Assembly: GCA_003290165.1 (NCBI GenBank)
Contig: QNQO01000801.1
Span: forward strand, 372,001-436,000
Direction of reading: 5' to 3'
Length of the DNA: 64,000 nucleotides
From: Berberis thunbergii
Taxonomy: Eukaryota > Streptophyta > Magnoliopsida > Ranunculales > Berberidaceae
In this document: piece after piece, positions 23,111 through 33,564 of the stretch
Layout: the number at the start of each line of letters is the position of its first letter
How positions within the stretch are numbered: the first letter of the stretch is position 1
Made by a program: the position numbers and the translations under genes
The notes under the pieces: model-generated
Database searches by the model: none
What the model saw: only the letters and a program-made list of their open reading frames with translations
What the model was told of the DNA's origin: nothing

Positions 23111-24911
23111 TTGCAATCCCAATGCACGAGGCCCTATATATATAGGGTTGGACCGGCCCGGGAAACCCCGGTTAACCAATAGTTGGGGCCAGCCTCGGTC
23201 CAGACCAGTTTTATCATCCCTATTACTATTCAAATCCAAACAATATTTGCAAAGAAAGTATCCAACATATTCGAAGTATTTTTTTAATTAAACATCCAAG
23301 GGGATGCCAGACCTTTATTACTCATTAAAAAACTTTACATTAAGTCGGGGGTACATTACATCTTTACCCGAATAAAAGAACTCATGAGAACTAAATAAAC
23401 AATTGTGCCTAAGTTCAACAAATTGCCTTGCCCAAACAGCACCCAACTCCAAACATCCAACCTTACTTCTTGCATAAAAACACAGTTTCACCAGCCCAAT
23501 TCTCCTTGGCATACTTTATTTTGCCAAAAAAAAAAACAAAGCAACAAATCTTCTCAATAACAAACAAAACCTGCCAGTACCCATTCACAACAAAACACTA
23601 TGTTTTGGTGAACATAACAAATTTTTTGCATCTCTAGCAAACTCCACCACACTAGAAAAACCACAAGATCGACTCTGCCATGTTTGCAACATCAGTTCCT
23701 CCAACCCCCATACAAATTGCAGCCAAACAGTTGCAATTTGGTTATGAAAATTATTAAGAATCCTGGACTAATTGTTGGCAGTTGTTGCCAGAGTCTTCCC
23801 AGTTCTGCCAAACACTGCATCCCTTTTCAACGGATGATAAAAATTGAAATATCCAAATGACATTGAACAAATATTTCAGAAAGTACATCAAGTTGTCAAC
23901 TAAATGAACAAGGACATAGTTGTTTACTATAATCTATGTTGACATGCATTGATATGCTTAGTAAGTAATTTATATATGACCACAAAAGGGGTCAGAGAAT
24001 GAATAACTCAAACATGAAAATATGGTGGAACTTATTAAAGCGGCAATGAACTACAACTTCTTAAGGCTGGCAGAATAGAACTGGACCAATGTCATTCAAA
24101 CCAGTACATAATTTCACATTTTAATGAAGTCTCAGTTCTCACATATATTGTAGGTATGATTTTCATATTCTTAGAATGTGAATGAATACGGTGATTGATC
24201 AGTCTAAATTACCTTTGTTACTGTGCCATTCATGGTGGAGAAAATAGATGCACATATATATAAGGAAATTGAAGCATGAAGCGATAATGCTATAGTAATT
24301 GTGGAAACATTAAGTCTGCAAGGCATACCCTCAAAAGATTCATTAGGATCCTCAAGTTACCCTTCGAGCTCACGTATTTCATCATGGTAGCAGAGTTTGA
24401 ACAATCTCGTAACATGTTTGCCAGAAGCTAAAGCATATTACAATGTGTCAGTAAATGGGTCAAATAGATGAGAGACCAAATATTAGTAAAAATCCCATGC
24501 ACTTGAAGCACTTCTATTTTATGTCTAGTTTTAAAAACTCGTAAAAATTTTACTCATATTTGTTCAAATGCTACATCATGAGGTTTCTTGCATTCCGACA
24601 TCATACTTTGTATATATCAAACAATTTTTTCTGCCCTAACTTCATAAACTCTATCTAAATATCAAAACTCTATCTAAAGATGGAGAAGAAGACAATGGGT
24701 TTTGAGACCTCGGTAGACTGTTCTGGTGTTCTCATTATCAGATTGTTCTAGTGTTCTCGTTTTTAGTGATTCCATGGCAATTGCAGCTCACAATGAGGAT
24801 GCTAATGTCGCATTGGTCGGGCACACGTAATTCTATAACTGAGTGTTTATGTAGTTTCCTATGCAAGAACTATAGTTTATTCGTGTTGATAGGGGTCTAT
24901 CCTACAGGTAC
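23111..24911. other. Intergenic DNA with a GC-rich palindromic block
   Basis: 'tatatatagggttggaccgg' begins an imperfect GC-rich inverted block at 23,140-23,215 ('ttggaccgg' against 'ctcggtccaga'), probably a small transposon end. The rest is AT-rich, with a minus-strand chance ORF at 23,512-23,318. No gene is supported. Confidence 0.4.
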
Positions 24912-25223
24912 TTGATCAAAGTACAATTGTCAAATGGATTGTCCTTTACAGATTATCCATATGCAGTGGAATTCCCAAGCTGTGCATTCAGATTCAACAG
25001 TCATGGTTTGGTAAATTTTCTCTACTTGAACGCTTATTTTATTTTGAGCGTAAACACGTTCAATAGAATGTGTGACAAGAAGCTAGTTCAGAATTTGCCT
25101 AGGGAAGATCGTCTGAAAAGAAGAAATCATAATCTACAACACATATTTCCTAGTAATAAACAACCTAGAAGAACAGTCTTCACTATTGATAGTTACCCTG
25201 AACCTCGAGAAAAGCTCCCATAA
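24912..25223 (+). CDS. Unidentified 103-codon ORF
   Basis: Open frame preceded by an acceptor-like 'ctacag' at 24,901-24,906, so it could be an exon. The central part is hydrophobic (LVNFLYLNAYFILSV) and the C-terminal third basic (EDRLKRRNHNLQ). A short second frame at 25,648-25,790 (KKEVVVGDIGRIFVSRDLL) also looks coding-like. Neither is recognised. It may be a fragment of a degraded gene. Confidence 0.25.
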   Translation: MIKVQLSNGLSFTDYPYAVEFPSCAFRFNSHGLVNFLYLNAYFILSVNTFNRMCDKKLVQNLPREDRLKRRNHNLQHIFPSNKQPRRTVFTIDSYPEPREKLP

Positions 25224-26476
25224 ACTGAAAGTATTACATTATCATAGTCAGACAACTAGATTCATAACCCCAAAAACTACAGAGAAAACATAAATTCAAA
25301 TCATTACAAATTATAATTGTATAATTACATCAAAATTCTAAACCTAATAAGACTTTTTACTCTAGAACTATTAAATAAATATTTTATAAATAAAAGGTTT
25401 AAGCAAGTATAAATAGTTCAAACACCTTGTAAAACAATCAGATATCATCAAATAATCTAGTAAAGTTATGTTTTCGTCTTCATGAACTGGATTTGTACTT
25501 TGTAAAAGAGATTTCCAAAACAAATCTTGGGCATGGTTGTTTCAAACTGTGTTTAATAATGATTATAAGATAATAATTGTATAGACATGCTAGAAACAGA
25601 TTTAACTAAAATCCAGGTAAGCACCATACCATTTCAGTAGGCTTTTAAGCTTATCTTTGTACCTTCATCTAAAAAAGAGGTTGTAGTTGGTGATATTGGA
25701 AGGATTTTCGTGTCTCGTGACCTCCTTGAAGCAACTAGCCAGGATGATGCATTAAGCGAATGGGATTATAGTCTTTCTACCCTTTCTTTTTTGTTTTGTT
25801 TTGTTATGGGTTGAAGCATAGACAAATATTCTGAATTAACTGGCTCTTTTGTATTCAGCGGGTTTGTTCTGCAGAAGTTTTTGTCGGTCATAACTTTAAT
25901 CTCATTGAATGAAGGCACGCAAGATCTTGAATGTGGAAACCGCATCAAAGAAGAGAATTTCAGTTCATACAGTAGGCACGACACATTTCTTCCGTGCAAA
26001 CATGTATCTTCACCTTCAAGTTAAGTATGTATGAAATAATAAACATACAAGAAGGGAAATGGATTAAGTAGGAACAATCTTACATAGAATGGAAATTAAC
26101 ATAACACCTGTAGATCTACCGTGTGAAGGTACAAGATGAGAACTCTATAACGAGGCAAAGAAGAGCAACTCAGTTACCAAAACAATCTAAAAAACGTAAG
26201 AAAATAAGAATATTTCTTAAATACCTAATCGATTCAAGTGTTTCTCGTCAAATCTCCCAAAAAGCTTAATCTTCGACCAACAAAGAAGCTTCAACGGATG
26301 AAAATGCACCAAAACTCATATTTTGGCAACAAAGTAAATACTCTTTTTGCCAGGACAAAAAAATAGGAAGCCACCATGGTATGGGCATATGGAACATTGA
26401 ACTAATCCGCACTTAAATTGAATCCTTAAACATGGCATTCAGTCCCATCAACAACTCAAATCCATGAACCAAATGC
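25224..26476. other. Intergenic DNA
   Basis: AT-rich. Contains the unassigned coding-like stretch near 25,648-25,790 and otherwise nothing supportable. Confidence 0.4.
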
Positions 26477-26479
26477 TAA

Positions 26480-28468
26480 GGGGGGTGTATTGTATATGGA
26501 TTCTTATGGAATTGATAAATAATTTGAAAAGTTCACGGACTCTTTAAATTGTCCACAGACTCTTTAAATTGTCCACGGACTTCTACTGATTTCTTAAATC
26601 CATAGACTTTTGCTACAAACTTTCTAAAGATTTATGAAAATCCACGGACTTTGTATGAACGACTTTTACAGATTTCTAATTATTTGCAAGATAAAAAAGT
26701 TGGTAAATAGTGATGAAACAAAAAAAAATCCATAAAATAGAGATACATGTGCTAAAAAAACTAGAAAAAGAAAAGGTCATTAATTAGCATCTTTAAAATA
26801 AGAAGTAAACGTCCATAAAATTGTATATGATCATTCTTCTCCTTCATGATTATGGTCATTTTCTTCATTATCATTGTTAGCAACGTTGATGTTTGCTTGA
26901 GCTGCTGCCCACATTTGATTAGCAATACTCATTCTCCATTGATTAACATTTTCTCTTTGCTGCTCTTGGGTTTGAATATCATCTCATTCAAAATTACCTT
27001 CATCATTCTCTACCGGATCATTTTCTGGTTCAGGAGAAAATTCATCTGAACAACATTCTTGTCGAAGAAAATTATGCAATCCTGCACATGCCAAAACAAG
27101 CTCCGCTTGTGTCTTGTAAGGAAATGGTGGTGCTGATTTGAAAATTGTAAACCGACTTGAATATTCCAAATAAAACCAATGTTAAGGCAGTAAAGTGGTT
27201 TATAGGCTACTGATTCTCATTATCGTTAGCTACAGCCTACAGCATATCATCTCCATCTCTATCACTCGTGTCTGTCCACCATCAACTCCTTTCCTCTTCT
27301 TCTCTTATGTTTTTTATTTTCTTTTTTCTCTTTTGAAGGGCATAGTTTTCGAAACTGGACTTGCCTTCAACTTCTGGTTGCCTTAATCCCAACTTCAACT
27401 AACTAGAAGATCAACTGAGACTGCTTCCTTCACTCATTTTCTGTTGTTATTTCTGACTTGCCAGATAACAAAGGACTATAGGTATTAAAATCCAATTACC
27501 GTGGCAAATGGCATACTTTCGACAAGTTCCTATTTGGACCTTCAATTATAAAAGGCATACTTATAAACCAATCAAAGATAGAAAACCAATTAAAGATAAA
27601 CGCATACGTCTCTCAACAGTTATTAAAAAAAATGCAAATTACCACACAACATACAGAAAACGAACAAGAAAACATGGAAAACAATAATACAAAGGCCATC
27701 AATTGACTCCTTGAAAACACAATGAGAAGAGCACAAAACACCCATAAAAACCGTTCTTTAGGAAGAATAGCTCAAATATCCTGTTGTTCTATAGAAAGGA
27801 AGAAGTTCTCGAAGAATGCAAAGACGTCATTCTTTCATAAAAAGTGAAAAACTAACTGTGACAATAGGTTCACAAACATCATCACCAATTTCATTATGTC
27901 ATCATGATAAATCAAAGAATCCTTTTACCATACAGCAAAAAGATGTTACCATTATGATAGCATACGTTTTTTAATTTAACACAACTTATAAACCCTAATA
28001 ATTTAATTCAAACCCTAATCCAAAATCATCAATGATCCAACTATGAACACTATGCAAAGATAGAAAAAGAATTGAGAAAACAAGAGGATGAGAACCAACC
28101 TCTTCACGGGTGGCACAAGGAAGAACTTTGAGAGACTTTTTTTTCAAGTTGAAATCTTTGATATGGAGGCTGGCAAACTATTGAACTTTGTTATTTATAC
28201 CTAACACTACAAAGTCCATGAGAATCCACGAGTTTCCAAATCCATAAATATGAATGATATTTTGAATACCCTAAAACTTTTGTGGACTTTTTGAAATCCA
28301 TATTGAATACCCCTGGACTTTGTGGATTTCAGAAAGACTTTTTAAAATCCTAATTAAATATCCCTAGACTTTTGTGAACTTTTTAAAATCCAAATTGAAT
28401 ACACTTGGATTTTCAGAATCCATGAAATTTATTAAATTGCCCACAAAATCCAGATACAATACACCCCC
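26480..28468. mobile_element. PIF/Harbinger element, about 2.0 kb, decayed
   Basis: The ends are inverted copies: left GGGGGTGTATTGTATATGGA, right (reverse) GGGGGTGTATTGTATCTGGA. The same three bases, TAA, flank both sides (26,477-26,479 and 28,469-28,471), the target preference of PIF/Harbinger. Subterminal regions carry many copies of a 'gtggactttttaaaatcc'-like motif in both directions, typical binding-site clutter. The interior holds only the end of the nuclease (26,984-27,169), so the element is internally deleted and non-autonomous. Confidence 0.9.
26984..27169 (-). pseudogene. Harbinger-type transposase C-terminus
   Basis: The minus-strand frame reads FTIFKSAPPFPYKTQAELVL, then CAGLHNFLRQECCSDEF and an acidic tail. 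'FPYKTQ' followed by 'ALHNF' (here AGLHNF) is the usual end of the DDE nuclease of PIF/Harbinger and HARBI1-like proteins. The catalytic DDE part is missing; the frame upstream (above 27,170) has no recognisable continuation. It sits inside the element whose ends it would cut, opposite to the direction of the coordinates. Confidence 0.75.
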
Positions 28469-28471
28469 TAA

Positions 28472-29100
28472 ATAGAAATTCAAAGACGAACAAATATAAA
28501 ATAAAAAACAAGTCAAACTTCTAAATGGTGCCAACATCCAATATCCATAAAAACAAATATATCTCATTGCAAAGAAATCCACAAATCAATCACTAACTAA
28601 ATCAACAAAACTGAAGTAATGGTAAAACGCCTACGAGACCGTCATACTTGCCGCTCTACTTCTCGGACGAATTCGGTCCTTTCTTCTTCCTGAACCCAAC
28701 AACTTTTTTACATCTAAAAACACAAACACAAATAAGAACCCAATTTGGGGAAAGAATAGAGCTCTTTAAAAACAGGGGAGAAAGGGTGAAAACAATACCA
28801 ATTAAACTATTGTTTCGATTAACGCATGCATTGAACTGTCAATTGCAACTACTCAACGAACTTGTTTTGATAACAATATAAATCATTGAGGCCTCAAATA
28901 CAGTGTTTGATCACCAAATTATATAAAATATTCATAGCTAAACCTAATTAAGAAATTAAACCCTCAAGAAAGAGATAAAAAAATCGAACCTGGATCTTAA
29001 TTGTAGCTGAATTTTGCTGGCTAAACCCTAACATGCGTTTCTGCTCAAGCCTCGGTTGCTCAAGAAGCTTATGTCTTTCAATCTCTCTTTGTATTTTGGA
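28472..29100. other. Intergenic DNA upstream of the host-gene cluster
   Basis: No supported frame. The part 28,620-28,700 is less AT-rich (cgcctacgagaccgtcatac), but its frames are short and unrecognised. Confidence 0.35.
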
Positions 29101-29103
29101 AGA

Positions 29104-29235
29104 GTTACAAAGCGCTATTGTATTGCATCCGCTTGTGAGCTCCGCCTCTGAGTTTCTTCTGGTTGTCTTGTTTGTCGGCCTTTGGGGTCTGCCCTCTGAC
29201 CTTGCCTTCTTGGGCTAGAGATTCGTGAATCTTAC
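29104..29235 (-). pseudogene. Exon of cytosolic ribosomal protein eS30, broken
   Basis: The minus-strand translation [19 protein letters not shown], then [10 protein letters not shown], follows the very conserved eS30 (RPS30/FAU C-terminal) sequence. eS30 is a small basic protein of the 40S subunit. Homology begins at GTAAGATTCAC (29,235) right after 'gatgtgcag', which looks like an intron acceptor, so this resembles a genomic exon rather than a processed copy. A one-base deletion in the Arg codon after MQYN shifts the frame near 29,112, and homology ends after RFVT-equivalent sequence at about 29,104. The C-terminus is absent and several conserved residues are changed. Non-functional. Confidence 0.75.
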
Positions 29236-29494
29236 CTGCACATCGAAGAAGAAAGAAAACATGAATTAGATTATAGGGGCCTTATGGTGGAAGTCGATGA
29301 AGGGGTTTGGTGAGAGAAAGGTGTGATCTTGCTTCCAGATGATTTGGTTGGAGGAGATGTTTCTTTGTTTCATGTTCTGCTCGAATATGCCTTTTCAGGC
29401 ACCTCAGAAACAAAAGGAAAAGACGAGAGGGAGATAAAAGCGGGGAAGGGTAGATAAGAAGAAAATGATTTTCAGAAATTCTACAAAGCCTCTG
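29236..29494. other. Possible intron or leader of the eS30 relic
   Basis: On the minus strand this precedes the acceptor 'gatgtgcag' and could be intron sequence. The first eS30 exon, expected to be only a start codon, cannot be identified. Confidence 0.3.
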
Positions 29495-29754
29495 TCTTGA
29501 CCCTCCTGAGCACGTGCGTTTGGGAGGGTCTTGGGCACGTGCGCATAATTTGGAGGCAAAGAAATAAAATCTTCATTTTTCATTTTCACTTTCACTTTTG
29601 GCTCCAAACAAGAAACAAGAGAAGGAACCCAGATCTAGTTGATGGAGGGGGAGAAGTAGATTCTCACAAACACTCTTTTTTCGCTTAATTGACTGCGTTT
29701 TTTCCTTTTTCACTTTCGGTGGTCGTGGTGGGTTTTGAGTGAGGAGAAGAGATA

Positions 29755-31685
29755 ATAGCGAAAACAGGGGTTTTGGAAGAATAAGCCCCTTGTCCCAAAG
29801 TACAGAGTTGAAGAGAGAGTTACACAGACTGGTAAATACAATTATTGACGAAGACGATTTGTCGGTCGACACTTTCGATCGAACCCAAGACATTGTTTTA
29901 GCTCTCAAGGGCTTAACATTCAATAAAACGTCTTCGCCTATTTTAAAAATTGAATCTTTCAAAGATGTTCCTAGACATTTTCTGTGCCCTATCTTGAATG
30001 AGCTTATGGTTGATCCTGTTATTGTTGCCAATTATTCAAATTGTGTATTGTTTTGGTTGAGACTGCAAATACCAAAGACTTTATCTCATGCTGAAAATAT
30101 TTTCTTTTTGGATAAATATTGTAACTCCAATTGATTTAGTGAGATTTCATGCCAAAAGTATTGTGATTTTCTATTTATGTTTCTCTTATGAACGAAATTT
30201 GTCATTCCTTTGTTTTATGAGTTTTGAAATGGAAATCGTTCGTCACAGAGTGTATTTGGGAATTCTGGGTTGATACTGCAAATTGGATGAAGGTGAATAA
30301 AATGAGGTCCCAAACAGATATAAAAGGATCAAATAAACAAAACAATGAGGTGTCATCATTGATTAAGAGATTTATTCTTTAATATGACAAGAAAGAAAAC
30401 AATAGAAATTTTTTTTTACACATTCTTGGGGTTATTCAGTCTACTTGAGTTGTTTGATGTCTTTACAGTGGATATGTGGTGATTGATTTAGTTGTTAATT
30501 AATTCAATAAGAAATCAATTCTGGAAGGCTGCCTAATTATTTTCAGATTTGGTGAATTGTGTGGTTATGGGTGGCTATTAAGTGTAATTGACTTATTGAT
30601 TTGATGTGCAGACATATGCTCGACAGTTTATTCAAGCAACATTGGACGTTGGGTGCAGAACATGTCCTAAGAGCCAACAGGTCCTCTCCCATACAAATCT
30701 TATCCCTAATAACATTGTGCGAGAAATTATTGCAGAATGGTGCAAGAACCATGGGGTTGAGCTACCTAGCTCTGAACAAAATATAGGTATCTCCAAAGGA
30801 GAGAAAGAACATTTTGATTCATTGATTAAGAAAGTGGTATCACCATCAACTACTGAGCAAAAACAAGATGCTAAGAGTCTTCGTTTGCTGACTAAACGCT
30901 TGCCTTCATTCCGCTCATTTTTTGGTGAGAAACGAGATGCCATTCTTAAATTGCTAATTCCCTTGTCAAATTCTAAGGCTGATTGCCACCCTGATCTCTA
31001 AGAAGATCTTGTCACCACAATTCTAAACCTCTCAATCCATGAAGAGAACAAGAAACTAGTTGGGGAGACCCCAGACGCCATTCCTTTACTTATTGAATCA
31101 TTGATCAGGGGATCCATAGCAACAAGGAGCAATGCAGCAGCAACCCTCTTTTCATTGTCTGCTTTGGATTCCAATAAGGTTCTTATTGGAGAGGCTGGTG
31201 CTTTCAATCCCCTTGTTGATCTTCTGGAAGAAGGGCACCCATTAGCCATGAAGGACGCTGCTTTGGCTATCTTTAACCTGTGCCTAAACAGCGAAAAATA
31301 GGAAAAGGTTGTTACAGCTGGAGCAATTGACGTGATAATCAAGAAGATCATGGATGGTCTGCTCGTGGATGAGTTATTGGCAATCCTTGCAATGTTATCA
31401 GTAAATCAAAATGTTGTGGAGGAGATGAGTGTACAAGGAGCGGTGCCTCTGTTACTGAACATCATTACAGGAACGACTTGCCAGCGCACTAAAGAGAATA
31501 TCATTGTCATCCTGTATGCAATTTGTTACAATGATAGGACCAAGTTAAAGGAGATCAGAGAAGAAGAGAAAGCAAATGGCAGTATCTCCTTGCTTGCCCA
31601 GAATGGTAAGTCGAGGGCCAAGAGGAAGGCCAACAGCATTCTCCAGAGGCTCAACATCCCTCTATATAATGAGAACACTGTGTAA
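29755..31685 (+). pseudogene. PUB9-like U-box/armadillo E3 ubiquitin ligase pseudogene
   Basis: Exon 1 (29,755-30,029) gives the N-terminal helical region (ELKRELHRLVNTIIDEDDL, TFDRTQD) and the first half of the U-box (VPRHFLCPILNELMVDPVIV). Exon 2 (30,612-31,685, after acceptor 'gatgtgcag') continues with TYARQFIQ, GCRTCPKSQQVL and armadillo repeats (RSNAAATLFSLSALDSNKVL, VDELLAILAML), ending KANSILQRL. Order and content match Arabidopsis PUB9. Damage: the start is ATA (ATG in the inverted copy); TAA at 29,782; a one-base loss near 29,807; the exon 1 donor is replaced after 30,029; the U-box Trp of the usual K-W-L is gone; TAA at 30,999 and TAG at 31,299. It cannot make the normal ligase. 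Confidence 0.9.
30030..30611 (+). other. Intron of the PUB9-like pseudogene
   Basis: Lies between the two halves of the U-box. It ends in 'gatgtgcag', but it begins 'aattattcaaattg', not the 'gtatgg' donor kept in the inverted copy, so splicing at the old site would fail. The sequence does not match what follows the donor in the inverted copy. Confidence 0.6.
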
Positions 31686-32301
31686 GGAATTGCACCTACT
31701 ACAAAATATGCAATGCGTTCTTTTGTAAATAATGTTCCTTTTTCTTGCATTACGCAAATCGTTCATCCTTGTAGATTCCTTGTATAGGGTAAATGTTCAC
31801 ATACGTACTCCATATCCAACTTTAGATCTATCGTCCATCTTAGCTATGGTGTATATTTCAGGCTTCTATTAGATAAGAAAAGATAATGGAGTTTTGTTAC
31901 TTAGGCCATGAGTTTTGTTCTTAATGAATAATAATGAGCTCTTGCAACTTTTGTTGTAAGTTGTTCCTTTACAAAGATCCTTACTCTGAGATGAGAAATA
32001 ACTTTTTTAAGTATTCAACGTTTGTTGCAACCTCGAAATGGTAAAGATAAAACCTTGAATTGAGCACATAACCCACTGAACTTGGAATTCCATAGAAAAC
32101 CCATACTCTAAAAATGTTGAAAAACAAAGATAAAATATTGAATTGAAAACGATAACACACTGAAATTGGGAATTCTATCAAAACCCCATTGTGTAAAAAT
32201 CATGAAAAACAAAGAGAAACCAATGCAGAACCTAAATCAAAGATCCAAAATTCATCCAATACACACAAAACCCATGTCAAAAAAAAAAAAAAAATCCATA
32301 C
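31686..32301. other. 3' flank of the pseudogene and intron of the inverted copy
   Basis: 31,686-31,980 would be the 3' UTR of the PUB9-like gene. From 32,301 downward (minus strand) lies the donor 'gtatgg' and first intron of the inverted copy, containing an about 105 bp imperfect tandem duplication (32,035-32,240, 'gataacacactgaa...ggaattc'). Confidence 0.5.
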
Positions 32302-32585
32302 CTGCCCAGAGGCAACAATAACAGGATAACCATGAGCTCATTCGAGATAGGGCACAGAAAATGTCTGGGAACATCATTGAAAGATTCAATTTTTAAAACA
32401 AGCGAAGACGATTTATTGAATGTTAAGCCCTTGAGAGCTAAAACAGTGTCTTGGGTTCGATCGAAAGTGTCGACCGACAAATCGTCTTCATCAATAATTG
32501 TATTTACCAACCTGTGTAACTCTCTCTTCAACTCTGCCACTTTGGTACAAGGGGCTTGTTCTTCCAAAACCTTTGTTTTCGCCAT
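32302..32585 (-). pseudogene. Inverted second copy of PUB9-like exon 1
   Basis: Minus strand, ATG at 32,585 (MAKTKVLEEQ), then the same ELKRELHRLVN and U-box start (CPISNELMV) as the copy at 29,755. It keeps the start codon and a normal donor (SGQ|gtatgg, at 32,302/32,301), both lost in the other copy. A one-base deletion after NELMV shifts its frame. No exon 2 follows on this strand. Upstream homology to 29,495-29,754 continues to about 33,490, broken by the hAT-like insertion. It is therefore a partial inverted duplicate of promoter plus exon 1. Confidence 0.9.
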
Positions 32586-32608
32586 TATCTCTTCTCCTCA
32601 CTCAAAAA

Positions 32609-33284
32609 AAGTGTTCTAAAAATCGCTAGGCGCTGGGCGGGTGCCTAGGCGGTATAGGTTTTGTATTATAACTTTAATAATTTACAAAAGTTAAGCATAA
32701 TACTGTATCAATTACATCCAATTTAATGACAATATACATATGCAAAATTTAAAAACATGAAAAATTAACAATCATGAACAAAATTTATTAAAACTCAAAT
32801 GACTGAAGTTGATCATGATGGGTATTTTATATAAATTTGAATTTGTGTACACTTTTATTTTTCTTCAAATTGCATGAATAACCTCAGTTATATTTGATAA
32901 AATCTCTACATTAGTAAAATTGGTACCGGCAGATCCTTTGAGAACTCCATTAAGTAATCATCCTTTGCTACATTTAGACATATACTGATAAAAAACAATT
33001 AAATAATTTATTTCTAAAAAATAGGAAAGAAAAATAAAATAAGAACACAATCTGCCTTATTAAAAAATAAAAAATAAAAAAAATAAAAAAAAAATAAAAA
33101 TCACCCTGACCACCCAGAGTCCGCCTAAGCCGCCCAGACCCGCCTAGCCCCGACCGCCTAGAGTCCTCCTAGGCCGCCCAGACCCCGCCTAGACTCGCCC
33201 AGACTGCCTACCCGGCCATTAATCTGGGCGGTTTTCCACCTTCTAGTGCCTAGGCGGCCGGCTAGGTCAATTTTTAGAACACTG
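32609..33284. mobile_element. hAT-like non-autonomous element (676 bp)
   Basis: The ends are inverted: left 'agtgttctaaaaatcgctag', right (reverse) 'cagtgttctaaaaattgacc'. The flanks ctcaaaaa (32,601-32,608) and gtcaaaac (33,285-33,292) agree at six of eight positions, as expected for an aged 8 bp hAT target duplication. The uninterrupted site is seen at 29,730-29,745 in the other PUB9-like copy. Both subterminal regions are GC-rich with many CTAGGCG/CGCCTAG palindromes; the middle is AT-rich. No transposase. Confidence 0.85.
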
Positions 33285-33292
33285 GTCAAAAC

Positions 33293-33490
33293 CCACCACT
33301 ATCAGCGAAAGAAGAGTGTTTGTGAGAATCTACTTATCCTCCTCCATCAACCAGATTTGGGTTCCTTCTCAGGTTTCTTGTTTAGAGCCAAAAGTGAAAG
33401 TGAAAATGAAAAATGAAGATTCCATTTTTTTGCCTCCAAATTGTGCGCACATGCCCAAGACCCTCCCAGGCGCACGTGCCCAAGAGGACC
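33293..33490 (-). repeat. Promoter/5' UTR part of the inverted duplication
   Basis: Reverse complement of 29,495-29,735 ('tgtttgtgagaatctac', 'aaagtgaaagtgaaaatg', 'gggcacgtgcg'). With 32,302-32,608 it forms the right arm of an inverted repeat whose left arm is 29,495-30,029, spaced by about 2.3 kb. Confidence 0.8.
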
Positions 33491-33564
33491 TGTCTTCAAC
33501 CCCTGAAATCGCAGGTAATCTTTTTCCCAACCAGACACATCAGTCTCCACCCTGATAGGCCGAT

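Noticed and set aside
32302..32585. Inverted PUB9-like copy as a second functional gene
   Set aside because: It has a frameshift in the U-box and no exon 2 downstream on its strand.
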